From Brevundimonas sp. SGAir0440 (GTDB lineage Bacteria > Pseudomonadota > Alphaproteobacteria > Caulobacterales > Caulobacteraceae), in contig NZ_CP039435.1 of the NCBI RefSeq assembly GCF_005484585.1, positions 2,542,001 through 2,606,000 on the forward strand: a stretch of DNA of 64,000 bases. The letters run 5' to 3'. Made by a program: the position numbers and the translations under genes. Of the stretch, positions 49,183-57,852 are shown in pieces (positions within the stretch are counted from its first letter, which is position 1; each line of letters starts with the position of its first letter). The notes beneath the pieces are model-generated. The model saw only the letters and a list, made by a program, of their open reading frames with translations, did not search any database and had not been told where the DNA came from.

Positions 49183-51643
49183 GGGCGGGCGGCCCGAACG
49201 CCTCGGCCTGTCCAAGCCACACGCCGCCGCCCTTCTTCCCAGTCTCTTTCTGCTCGCCACGACGGCCCTAAGCACGCCGGCGCAGGCGGATGCGCGCCTG
49301 ATCGACATCTACATCCCGCGCCAATCCGTGGACGACGCCCTGCTCGACCTGGCGCTTCAAGCCCGCGTTTCACTGGGCGGCAGCCTGACCTCGTGCGTCG
49401 GCGTCAGCCCCACGATCAGCGGCAGGATGTCGCTGGACGCGGCCCTTACGCGATTGCTGGCGGGCAGCGGATGTCGCTACGCCATCCGCCAGGATGGCGC
49501 TGTGATCATCAGCAGGCAATCGAGCACGGCGCCCGCTTCCTCTCGCCCGGTCGCCCCACGCCCGGCCGCTCCTGTGACGCCGCCCGAAGACGTGGCGCAG
49601 GTCAGCGAAGTCGTCGTGACCGCCCCGCGCCGCCCCGAACTGATCCAGTCCTCGTCATCGGCCATGACGGCGGTCGGCGCCGAACGCATCGTCCGTGCTG
49701 GGGTCACGGGCATGCAGGGACTGGACAGCCTCGTCTCCGGCATGACGGTGACTAATCTCGGCCCCGGCCGGAACAAGATCCTGCTGCGCGGCATATCGGA
49801 CGGCGTCTTCACCGGCCTGACCCAATCCACCGTCGGCCTGTACCTCGACCTGACGCCGGTGACATACGCCGCCCCGGACCCGGATCTGAAACTGATCGAC
49901 ATCGACCGGGTCGAGGTGCTGCGCGGACCGCAAGGCACGCTGTACGGCACCGGCCCCATCGGCGGCGTCGTGCGCATCGTCACGCGCGCTCCGGCAATGG
50001 GCGAAGAATCCCTGTCGCTCTCGGCGACCCGGTCGCGCACCGACGGCGGCGGCTGGAACTCCGACTATGGCCTGGTCGCCAACCTGCCGATCGCCGGCGA
50101 CCGCGCCGCGATCCGCGCGGCCCTCTATGGCGAGACCTACAGCGGCTATATCAACGACGTCGAACTGAACCTGCGGCGGGTCAACGAGGGCACGCGGCGC
50201 GGCGGCAGGCTGTCCGCTGCGCTGGAGATTTCGCCCGGCTGGACGGCGCGCGCCGGCGTCGTCCACCAATCCATTGTCACCGAGGACACCCACTACGTCT
50301 ATCGCGGCCTCGGCCCGCTGAGGCGCGCTAATCTGGTCCGAGAACCGCACCAGAACCGCTTCGACCAGGGCTCGGCCTCGATCGAGGGTCGCGGAGCCTG
50401 GGGCCGGCTGAACGCGTCGGTCTCGGTCGTCGAGCACGGCTTCAAGAGCCGCTACGACGCCTCCAGCGCCCTTCGTCGCTTCGGATCGGGCTGGCGCATC
50501 GGCGCACTGGACGAAGGCAAGGACATCCATCTGGTCGTCGGCGAGGCCAACTTCGCCTCTCCCGATATCGGTCGCTGGCGCTGGTTGGCCGGCGGCCTGG
50601 TGTCGTCCAACACCACACGCACCAATCCCGTCCTGTCCGCCCTGACGCCCGAGCCTCGCGCCATCTATTCCGAGGCGCGGCGCGATCGGCTGAATGAGGC
50701 AGCCGTTTATGGCGAAGCGTCGCTGGACCTGCCCTACGACCTGACCCTGACTGCCGGGGCCCGCTACTACGCCTTGGAGTATGACACCACCTCCCTGGTT
50801 CGACAGTTCACCCGATCGCGATCCTTCGACGGCCACGGTGAATCCGCCGGCTTCACGCCCAAGATCGCCCTCGCGTGGCAGCCTAGCGATCGCCTGAACC
50901 TTTCCGCCCTTGTCAGTCGTGGCCACCGGGCCGGCGGCTTCAACACCGCAGGCGTCATCGGCCAGGACTTCAGCGGCCTGTCAGATTCACCGGCACGCCA
51001 ATACAAGCCGGACAGTCTGTGGAACGCCGAGTTGGGGGCCAAGTACCGGTCGGCGGACGGTCGCGCGCGTCTTCGCGCCGCCATCTACGCCGCGCGCTGG
51101 CGCAATGTGCAGAGCGATCAGTTTCTGCCCAGCGGCCTGGCCTATGTCGTCAACGTCGGCGACGGCGCGGACAAGGGCTTCGAGGTCGAGGCCAACTGGC
51201 GTCCCTCTGAGACGCTTGAGCTGTTCGCCAACGGGCTCGTCGCCGACCCGCGCATCACCTCGCCCAGCGCGCGTTTTGATTCCCGTCGCGACGCGAGCTT
51301 GCCCGGGGTGCCTCGGGCTTCTGCGAATATCGGCTTTAGCTGGCGGCGTCCGCTGGGCGAGCGTCTTGAACTTTTGGCCGACGGCGGCCTGTCCTACGTC
51401 GGTGCGTCGCGCCTGACGTTCGATGGACGCCAGCAATATCGAATGGGCGATTACGGCACGGGAAGACTGGCCTTGGGCGTCGAAGCGTCGGCATGGACCG
51501 CGACGGTTTTCGTAGACAATCTGTTCGACACGGAAGCCAACACCTTCGCCTACAGCGACCCTTTCCGCCTCCCCGACGCCCAGGCCATCACGCCTCTGCG
51601 TCCTCGCACGATCGGCATGACCCTGAGGTGGGCGTCGCGATAG
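49169..51643 (+). CDS. TonB-dependent receptor with N-terminal STN signalling domain
   Basis: An 824-residue FecA-type transducer. A GTG start overlaps fecR by 14 bases and gives a signal peptide (about 1-40, ending TPAQA). The STN domain spans about 45-115 (PRQSVDDALLDLALQARVSL, then GRMSLDAALTRLLAGSGCRYAI) and should contact FecR. A Pro-rich linker leads to the plug (QVSEVVVTAPRRPEL, then LYLDLTPVTYAAPDPDLKLID-like text and RVEVLRGPQGTLYGTGPIGG) and the barrel. The C-terminus ends MTLRWASR, with the usual terminal aromatic three residues in. With the sigma factor and FecR it forms a complete signalling unit. Confidence 0.93.
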   Translation: MRPVKGGRPERLGLSKPHAAALLPSLFLLATTALSTPAQADARLIDIYIPRQSVDDALLDLALQARVSLGGSLTSCVGVSPTISGRMSLDAALTRLLAGSGCRYAIRQDGAVIISRQSSTAPASSRPVAPRPAAPVTPPEDVAQVSEVVVTAPRRPELIQSSSSAMTAVGAERIVRAGVTGMQGLDSLVSGMTVTNLGPGRNKILLRGISDGVFTGLTQSTVGLYLDLTPVTYAAPDPDLKLIDIDRVEVLRGPQGTLYGTGPIGGVVRIVTRAPAMGEESLSLSATRSRTDGGGWNSDYGLVANLPIAGDRAAIRAALYGETYSGYINDVELNLRRVNEGTRRGGRLSAALEISPGWTARAGVVHQSIVTEDTHYVYRGLGPLRRANLVREPHQNRFDQGSASIEGRGAWGRLNASVSVVEHGFKSRYDASSALRRFGSGWRIGALDEGKDIHLVVGEANFASPDIGRWRWLAGGLVSSNTTRTNPVLSALTPEPRAIYSEARRDRLNEAAVYGEASLDLPYDLTLTAGARYYALEYDTTSLVRQFTRSRSFDGHGESAGFTPKIALAWQPSDRLNLSALVSRGHRAGGFNTAGVIGQDFSGLSDSPARQYKPDSLWNAELGAKYRSADGRARLRAAIYAARWRNVQSDQFLPSGLAYVVNVGDGADKGFEVEANWRPSETLELFANGLVADPRITSPSARFDSRRDASLPGVPRASANIGFSWRRPLGERLELLADGGLSYVGASRLTFDGRQQYRMGDYGTGRLALGVEASAWTATVFVDNLFDTEANTFAYSDPFRLPDAQAITPLRPRTIGMTLRWASR

Positions 51644-51673
51644 CCAAACCCACCCCTGCGCTTCAATTGGTCT

Positions 51674-53989
51674 CTATTCTCGCGTTGCGCTTTGCGACAA
51701 TGACGCCCCCGCCGTCACGCGCAGAGAGCCGCACACCACCCACAAACCGCCATAGACGACCGCGAGGCCTGTCAAAATGGCTGCCAAACCTGAGACTTCT
51801 GAAAGGCTGGCGCCCATGGCGTTCAGGCGAACAAAGGCCTGAACGGCAGCGGTGGACGGTGAAAAATGCGCGAGCCAGACGAGACCTTCAGGCATCATGA
51901 AATGCGGCCACGCAGCGCCTGACAGGAAGAACAAGGGCGCGGAAGTGCCGACTAGAACCTGCAAGACCCGTTCGTGGCGATCGAAAAGCGCGCCTAGAAG
52001 CAGACCCACAGCGGCCACCGCCGCTGAAAATATGGGCGCCAGCAGTAGGACGCCGATCAGATTGCCTGCGCGGGGATAGTCCTGAAACCAGAACACGAAA
52101 CCGAAATAGAAGAGGCTGGAGGCTGTCCCAAGCGCCGTAAGCGCCAGCCACAGACCCAAGCGCGCGCTGCGTTTCAGCCTAGGTGCGCCGGTTTCTCGAC
52201 GCACGGCTGTGATCACGCCGGCTCCCAGCAATAGCGTCTGCTGCAAGATGATCAAACTGACCGCCGGCACGGCGTAACCGCCGTAGCCCTCCGTCGGGTT
52301 GAAGAGGGAAACCTGCTTCAGGGTCGGCGCCAATCTGACGGCGCGGGCGATATCAGGCAGCCCTTTCAACTGCGCCTCGGCGACCTGCGCTGTTGCGGCG
52401 GCGACGGCTTTGCCGACCGCTGTGACACGAACCAGATAGCCGCCGTTCAGCCAGATGGCCACGCCCGTCGGCGCCCCCCTGAGCAGATCGGCCTCAAAAC
52501 GCTGAGGCAGGACGACGACCCCGTCGACCACGCCGCGCCGCATCAGTTCAAAGCCCTCAGCAGGGGATGAAATCACGGCGGCGACCTCGATCTCGCGCGA
52601 CGCATTCAGGTCTTCGACAAGAGTGCGCGTCAGCGTTGTCTGCGTCGGTGTCGCTATGGCGATGGGCAGTCCCGTCGCGGCCTGTCCGGCATAGGCGGCC
52701 GGATAGTAAAAGGCGTAAAGGACGACGGCCAGGATCAGCAGACTGCTGACCGGCCGCGCACGCGGCAAGTTCCGGAACGTCGCGGCGAAGGCGGCGATAA
52801 CGCCCTGTTGCGGGAGCGGAAAGTTCAAATTCTCCGGCTTTGGGACAAGACGCGCTCGTACTCGGATGAAAAGCGCCGAAACGATCAGACCGAGCACGGT
52901 GACGCCGCTCAGAATCATCAAGTCTCGCCATGCCGATGCGGAAGTCTCACCCGTGACCAGCTGGCCCGTCTGCAGCCGTAGATAGTGCGTATAGGGAAGG
53001 ATATCGCTCCAGATCCGAGCGAAGCGCGGCCCATGGTCCAGCGGGAGAGTGCCGTTGGAAAAGGCGATAGCCGCACCCGAATAGATGGCGGTGGCCGAGA
53101 ACGCCATATCCACCTCGCCAAGCGCGGCGACCAGAAAAGCCGACAAGACAACGCTCACCGCCATCAAGGCGAGTATGCCAAGGATCAGCAAAGGGAGAGA
53201 GCCTGCTACACCCCAGCCCCGGACGCCGCTGAGCCAGGCGATCCAGGCCAACCCCCACAGGCTGAAGACCACGAAGTGCGGAATGAGTCGCCCGATCAGA
53301 GCTGTTGTCGTGAAGCCGCGCGTCTCGGCCTCGAAGCGCTTGAAAGAGCCGCCTTGCATTTGCCGACCAACCGCCAACACCGCGGAACAAGCCGCCAGCA
53401 GATGAAGGACCCCCGGCGCCAGAAGTCCGCCGAGAAAAAGCTCGAAGCTGAGCTGCGGATTGCCGACGATCGACACCTGGACAGCGGGGAGTTGCAATGC
53501 GGTTTCGGGCAATCCTCTCTGGCGCGCGCGTTCTTGCAACTGCTTGCCGGCCGCTGATGCGATGGCCGCGCTCTGCCCCAAGGCCGACAAGGCGCCGACC
53601 GTCTGGAAGGCGCCATTGAACGACACGGTCACCTGTTCCGGCCGACGAAACGCCCCGTCAGAAAAATCTGCTGGAAAATGAGCGACGCTGTAAATCTCGC
53701 CCCGTCGCATCAAGGCCATGGCCTCCGTCATCGTCGCCGGAGCATGGGTCACGCGAACACCGGCGCTCGCCTCCATGTTGCGAATTGCGGCGCGGCTGAA
53801 GGCCGAATTGTCTTGATCGACCACGGCGACCGGGGCCTGACGGATCACTCCAGGGGCCAGCATCGCCGCGATGACCATCAGCAGGATCAGCGGCAGGCCA
53901 AAAGCGACGAATGCGTCCCACCGTCGGGTCACCAGGACGCGCGCCTCGTCCCGAACGGCCGATACGAAGACGGCCGCGAGGCGTCTCAC
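51674..53989 (-). CDS. Fused double ABC-2 type permease
   Basis: A 771-residue membrane protein made of two ABC-2 permease modules. Each half has an N-terminal helix, a periplasmic domain and about five helices: half one (about 1-370) with LVTRRWDAFVAFGLPLILLM and MTEAMALMRRGEIYSV; half two (about 385-771) with PRARPVSSLLILAVVLYAFY and EGFELMRRGVVDGVVVLP. The parallel of ALMRRGEIYSV and ELMRRGVVDGV shows the duplication. The GTG at 53989 overlaps the HlyD stop as GTGA; a TTG at 54001 is an alternative. It is the last gene of tolC-hlyD-permease; no ATP-binding subunit is encoded nearby. Probably efflux. Confidence 0.85.
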   Translation of the reverse strand: MRRLAAVFVSAVRDEARVLVTRRWDAFVAFGLPLILLMVIAAMLAPGVIRQAPVAVVDQDNSAFSRAAIRNMEASAGVRVTHAPATMTEAMALMRRGEIYSVAHFPADFSDGAFRRPEQVTVSFNGAFQTVGALSALGQSAAIASAAGKQLQERARQRGLPETALQLPAVQVSIVGNPQLSFELFLGGLLAPGVLHLLAACSAVLAVGRQMQGGSFKRFEAETRGFTTTALIGRLIPHFVVFSLWGLAWIAWLSGVRGWGVAGSLPLLILGILALMAVSVVLSAFLVAALGEVDMAFSATAIYSGAAIAFSNGTLPLDHGPRFARIWSDILPYTHYLRLQTGQLVTGETSASAWRDLMILSGVTVLGLIVSALFIRVRARLVPKPENLNFPLPQQGVIAAFAATFRNLPRARPVSSLLILAVVLYAFYYPAAYAGQAATGLPIAIATPTQTTLTRTLVEDLNASREIEVAAVISSPAEGFELMRRGVVDGVVVLPQRFEADLLRGAPTGVAIWLNGGYLVRVTAVGKAVAAATAQVAEAQLKGLPDIARAVRLAPTLKQVSLFNPTEGYGGYAVPAVSLIILQQTLLLGAGVITAVRRETGAPRLKRSARLGLWLALTALGTASSLFYFGFVFWFQDYPRAGNLIGVLLLAPIFSAAVAAVGLLLGALFDRHERVLQVLVGTSAPLFFLSGAAWPHFMMPEGLVWLAHFSPSTAAVQAFVRLNAMGASLSEVSGLAAILTGLAVVYGGLWVVCGSLRVTAGASLSQSATRE

Positions 53990-55047
53990 CGTGCGGACCA
54001 ATCGAACAGCACGCTCATGCCAGGCCTCAGGCCGCTGACAGGTCGAACAGGCTTGGCCTTGACCTGAAAGCTTCGCACGTCATAGCCGCTCGACTGCCGG
54101 GTTGAGCGCCAGGTGGCGAACTCGCCCTGAGGATTGATGGCGGTGATCCGGAAGGCGACGTCAGCGAGGCCGAGTGCGGGCACGTCGCCACGCACGATCG
54201 CGCCGATTTTCAGATCGCGAAACTGATCCTCGCGCACACTGAAGGTAACCCACGGGTCGCCGATGTCCACGATTGTGAAGACTGGCACGCCCGTGAGCAC
54301 GAGTTCGCCGACATTGGCGAAACGCTCCGCAACCTCGCCGTCGTTTGGTGCAAGCAGTCGTGTCTCACCCTGGAGGCTTTGGACCTCGGCGACGGCGGCC
54401 TGCGCGCCTTGCACATTGGCGTCGGCAACGGATTTTTCCTGCGGCCGTGTCCCTGCCAACGCCTTCAGATACTGCTGGCGGGCGGCTTCGGACTGCGAGG
54501 CTGTAGCAGCGCGAGCGGCCACGGCTTCGTCACGGCGTTGGGCGGAAATCACGCCTTCGGCGAACAGGTTCTCCGCCCGCCGCGCAGTCTGGTCCGCCAA
54601 ACGAGCCGTCGCCTGGGCGGCGCGCCAGACGGACTCGACCGACTGCACATCCTCGCGGCGAGCGCCTTCGAGGCTCATCGACTGAATGGCCTCACTCGAC
54701 TGAAGCAGGGCCCGGGCCTGAGCCTCTTTTGCTGCAACCTCCGGGCTGCTCATCAGAGCCAACTCTTGACCTGCCTTCACCTGATCGCCCTCTGAAGCCA
54801 AGAAGCGCTCCACGCGACTGGGCACCTTGGTCGCAACAGTGAAGGTCTCCGCCTCGACCATGCCCTGAACCTGATCCCTGGCAGGACGGGCCGCGAGGAA
54901 GAGGCCCACGATGATGAAGCCGATCAGCAGCACGAGGCCGACGCCCACGATCACAGGCAGAATACGTCGCCGTGCAGACGTACGACTGGCCGCGATGGTC
55001 GGCGCACCGTTTGTCGGGGCATCGGCAAAGGGAGGCGTCTCGCTCAT
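53986..55047 (-). CDS. HlyD/EmrA-family membrane fusion protein
   Basis: The periplasmic adaptor of a tripartite exporter, 353 residues. One N-terminal membrane helix (about 28-52, ILPVIVGVGLVLLIGFIIVG) is followed by a lipoyl-like half (VATKVPSRVERFLASEGDQV), a helical hairpin rich in Ala, Glu and Gln (about 95-210), the second lipoyl half (ETRLLAPNDGEVAERFANVG) and a beta-barrel domain (DPWVTFSVREDQFRDLKIG). Its ATG overlaps the tolC-like stop as ATGA. Confidence 0.92.
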   Translation of the reverse strand: MSETPPFADAPTNGAPTIAASRTSARRRILPVIVGVGLVLLIGFIIVGLFLAARPARDQVQGMVEAETFTVATKVPSRVERFLASEGDQVKAGQELALMSSPEVAAKEAQARALLQSSEAIQSMSLEGARREDVQSVESVWRAAQATARLADQTARRAENLFAEGVISAQRRDEAVAARAATASQSEAARQQYLKALAGTRPQEKSVADANVQGAQAAVAEVQSLQGETRLLAPNDGEVAERFANVGELVLTGVPVFTIVDIGDPWVTFSVREDQFRDLKIGAIVRGDVPALGLADVAFRITAINPQGEFATWRSTRQSSGYDVRSFQVKAKPVRPVSGLRPGMSVLFDWSAR

Positions 55048-56567
55048 GGCGCGCTTATCCGGTCTTCGCGTTGCAGATAGTCGTTCAAGGTCAGATCGCT
55101 TCCCGACGCCGCCAGCAAGGCGGCCAGGCTGAGATCATATTCGTAAGCTGCTGCTGCGCGTTGCAAACGCGCGGCACCCAGAAGATTGCGGGCGTCCACG
55201 ACCGAGGCGGCTGTGGCCTCGCCTTCACGGAACCCAACCTCCTGAACTCTAAGATTCTCGCTGGCGGCCTCCAGGCTGCTGTCCATGCTCAGAAACTGAC
55301 GACGCGCCAACTCCGCCTGATTATAGGCTCGCGTGACCAGCAATCGGGCGTCGTCTCGGGCCTGTCGTTCCACCTCCGCAGCCGCCGAGGCCTGGGCGCG
55401 TGCGGCCCCCAACATGCGTCGTCGATCCACCGTCGAAATCAGAGTGTAACGGGCGCCGATCCCAACCGCCCAATCCGGCTCGGTCGGCAGAGCGTCGTCT
55501 GGGTTCAGGTTGTAGGTCCCGAATGCATAGACGGACGGCTTCATTCGTGACGCCGCGAGATCGGCGCCCGCCTCGGCCAGATCGCGCCCGGCTTGAGCCT
55601 GCGCAAGGCGAGCGTTCGTCTGGCTTGCCTGGTCAAGAAACACGCCGGCTGGACCGATTGGGTCACGGTTTACGAACAGGGGCGTGGTTGGAACGACGGC
55701 GCCATTGGTGTCAACGACCCTGGCGAGGGACGCCACGGCGTTGTCGTGCTCCAGTTCGGCCCTGTTGACCTGCCGCTGAGCCGCATCGCGGGCGACTTCG
55801 ACCTGAAGCGTCTGGGCGTGGCTGAGCACGCCTTGCGATTCCAACAGTCGAGCGTTGCGCAAATGCAGATCGAAGCCGTCACGGGTCTCGCGTGCGATCT
55901 TCAGCGCTTCGGCGGCCAGCACCTGGCCAAAGTACGCCCGCGCCAGATTTACGTCCTCCAGACTGACCGCTTCCTGCTGCTTCGCCTGCGCCATATCCAC
56001 ATTGGCCGCCGCCGCTCGTCGTAAGGCCGGAATTGCGCCGCCGGTATAGATCGGCTGAAGCGCCGTCACCGTGGGGCGAAAGGTCGTGTCGTCAACCTGC
56101 AATCGGACGTCTTGCGGCAAGGCGGCGAAAATTTCGGGAAGCGCCGCTTCCAGCCGCTGGCCGACACTTTGCAACACGTCACCCGGCACACCGGGCAAGT
56201 CCGCGATGAGCCCAGGAATGGCGGCGCCGAGCTCGGCCTGTGCGCGGTCCAGCGTGTCGCCCAGCGAGAGATCGAATGTCTTGCGATAACGGATCAACTG
56301 AGCATCGAGCGCTACGGTCGGCCGATTCAGCCCGGCAGCCACATCCGCCTGGGCCCTGGCGGCCTGCATCCCATAGCCCGCAGCGCGACCGAGACTGGAG
56401 TTGGAGCGAACACGTTGTTGAGCGGCCGCATAGGTCAGAGCGACTGTAGCGTCGCCCTGGGCCGCCTCTTGGGGCGCGGCCTGAACTTGGGAGACCGCCG
56501 CAAGGGCGTTCGGCGCTGATCCGGCCAAAATGCCGACTGCAACCGCCCCGATCCAAGCTGCACGCAT
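55044..56567 (-). CDS. TolC-family outer membrane efflux protein
   Basis: Outer membrane channel of the exporter, 507 residues with a Sec signal (about 1-23, ending NALAA). Two repeats of the outer membrane efflux protein family are seen: the first around ALTYAAAQQRVRSNSSLG and the helices after it, the second around DLAEAGADLAASRMKPSVYAF and RARAQASAAAEVERQARDD-like helices. GCGGGGTG precedes the ATG. First gene of the export operon; the 295-base region upstream holds its promoter and that of the divergent SDR gene. Confidence 0.92.
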   Translation of the reverse strand: MRAAWIGAVAVGILAGSAPNALAAVSQVQAAPQEAAQGDATVALTYAAAQQRVRSNSSLGRAAGYGMQAARAQADVAAGLNRPTVALDAQLIRYRKTFDLSLGDTLDRAQAELGAAIPGLIADLPGVPGDVLQSVGQRLEAALPEIFAALPQDVRLQVDDTTFRPTVTALQPIYTGGAIPALRRAAAANVDMAQAKQQEAVSLEDVNLARAYFGQVLAAEALKIARETRDGFDLHLRNARLLESQGVLSHAQTLQVEVARDAAQRQVNRAELEHDNAVASLARVVDTNGAVVPTTPLFVNRDPIGPAGVFLDQASQTNARLAQAQAGRDLAEAGADLAASRMKPSVYAFGTYNLNPDDALPTEPDWAVGIGARYTLISTVDRRRMLGAARAQASAAAEVERQARDDARLLVTRAYNQAELARRQFLSMDSSLEAASENLRVQEVGFREGEATAASVVDARNLLGAARLQRAAAAYEYDLSLAALLAASGSDLTLNDYLQREDRISAP

Positions 56568-56720
56568 CGTTTCACCCCGCCTTCAGCAATGAGAAACTAT
56601 CCGAAGCTTAGCCGCTCGGTCCAGCAGCACCGCACCGCTCGACGGCGAATGACGTTGCACTGTGTTTGCCGCCCTCCCGCATGCTCGTGCCCGTCCATCT
56701 CTATGGGCGAAGATTTGCGC

Positions 56721-56736
56721 CAGCATTAAAATGCTG
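56721..56736. promoter_or_regulatory. Palindrome in the tolC/SDR divergent region
   Basis: CAGCATTAAAATGCTG has six-base arms around TAAA. It is about 155 bases upstream of the tolC-like gene and 127 bases before the SDR gene. A TetR- or MarR-like operator for the exporter is possible, but no regulator gene is adjacent. Confidence 0.3.
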
Positions 56737-56770
56737 ACGAGCGACTTAAGCGCCGGTCGCCGGAAAGACG

Positions 56771-56795
56771 GCAACCTTCCTCCGGACGTGTCGTT
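56771..56795 (+). promoter_or_regulatory. Possible EcfG/SigT-type stress promoter
   Basis: GCAAC, a 16-base spacer and CGTT lie 67 bases before the SDR ATG. The alphaproteobacterial general stress sigma factor recognises GGAAC-N16/17-CGTT; this site has one mismatch in the -35 element. The downstream genes (SDRs, GH15, YghA) are of the kind often found in that regulon, which is the reason for listing it. Confidence 0.3.
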
Positions 56796-56862
56796 GTCAG
56801 AGCCTCTTCCCTTCGGCCGCAACCGCGATCGTCATTCCGCAATCCAAATCAGAGAGATCGCC

Positions 56863-57852
56863 ATGCCGGTCATCGTCGTCACAGGCGCCAGCGCCGGCAT
56901 CGGTCTCGCCATCGCCGACCGGTTCGCCCGGGCCGGATGGCAGGTCGTGGTGATCGCCAGACAGGCTGAACGGCTTTCCGCCGCCGTCGAGCAACTGAAG
57001 CAGTCGGGCGCTCGCGTGATCGGCATGGCGGGCGATGTGTCCGATCCGGAGTTCGTCGAGCAGGCGGGCCGCAGTGTCGTGGATGCTTTTGGCGGCATCG
57101 ATGTCTGGGTCAACAACGCGATGTCCACGGTCATCGGGCGCAATGAAGATCTGACCGACGCCGACTACCGACGCGTCGTCGAGACGACCTATCTGTCTCA
57201 AGTCTACGGAACGCGAGCGGCGCTTCGGGTCATGCGGCCGGCGGACAAGGGGGCGGTGATCCAGATTTCCTCAGGACTGGCGCTGCGCCCTGCCCCGCTG
57301 CAGGCGGCCTATTGCGGCGCCAAGGCCGCCGTCGACGGGTTTACCGAGGCCATTCGGGCAGAACTGATCGCCTCAGCCTCCAACGTCACCCTGACCACCG
57401 TCTATTTGCCGGCCGTCAACACGCCCCAGCCCCTGTGGTCGCGCAACCGGACAGATCGCGCGCAAGTCATTCCCGATCCTCTGTTCGATCCCAGGCTGTG
57501 TGCCGACGCCGTCTGGTCGGCCGTGCAGCGCCCCAGCCGCAAGGTCTTCGTGGGTCGCACGACCTGGTTGATGGCGCTGGCGCAACAGTTCACGCCGGCG
57601 CTGGCGGATCGCCAGGCGGCCAAGATGATCACAGCGCAGCAAGGCGACCCGCAACTTCCCCGCCTGGGCAATCTCGACCGCCCGGAGGAAGGCCCGGCGG
57701 CGATCGACGGCGCGGACACCGAACGGGTCGTCAGACCGTGGATCGGTTTCGTATCCAGCCGCCAGATCACAGCGCTCAAGGTCGCGGCGGTCGGCGTCCT
57801 TGCGGGCCTTGCCGTAACGGCTGGCTTTGCGATCGGATCGTCCAAACGATGA
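56863..57852 (+). CDS. SDR-family oxidoreductase with C-terminal membrane anchor
   Basis: A 329-residue short-chain dehydrogenase. The N-terminus is the cofactor-binding VIVVTGASAGIGLAIADRFA; the catalytic triad is in IQISSGLALR (Ser) and YCGAK (Tyr and Lys). NNAMS replaces the usual NNAG, an atypical but seen variant. After the SDR core (to about 245) there is an extension and a final membrane helix (ALKVAAVGVLAGLAVTAGFA, about 304-323) with a short basic tail, so the enzyme should be tethered to the inner membrane. It overlaps the GH15 gene as ATGA. Substrate unknown. Confidence 0.88.
   Translation: MPVIVVTGASAGIGLAIADRFARAGWQVVVIARQAERLSAAVEQLKQSGARVIGMAGDVSDPEFVEQAGRSVVDAFGGIDVWVNNAMSTVIGRNEDLTDADYRRVVETTYLSQVYGTRAALRVMRPADKGAVIQISSGLALRPAPLQAAYCGAKAAVDGFTEAIRAELIASASNVTLTTVYLPAVNTPQPLWSRNRTDRAQVIPDPLFDPRLCADAVWSAVQRPSRKVFVGRTTWLMALAQQFTPALADRQAAKMITAQQGDPQLPRLGNLDRPEEGPAAIDGADTERVVRPWIGFVSSRQITALKVAAVGVLAGLAVTAGFAIGSSKR

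Noticed and set aside
51650..56600. Export operon region looks slightly less GC-rich than its neighbours, suggesting transfer.
   Set aside because: The impression is by eye only; a windowed GC and codon-usage calculation would be needed, and no mobility genes or repeats flank the region.
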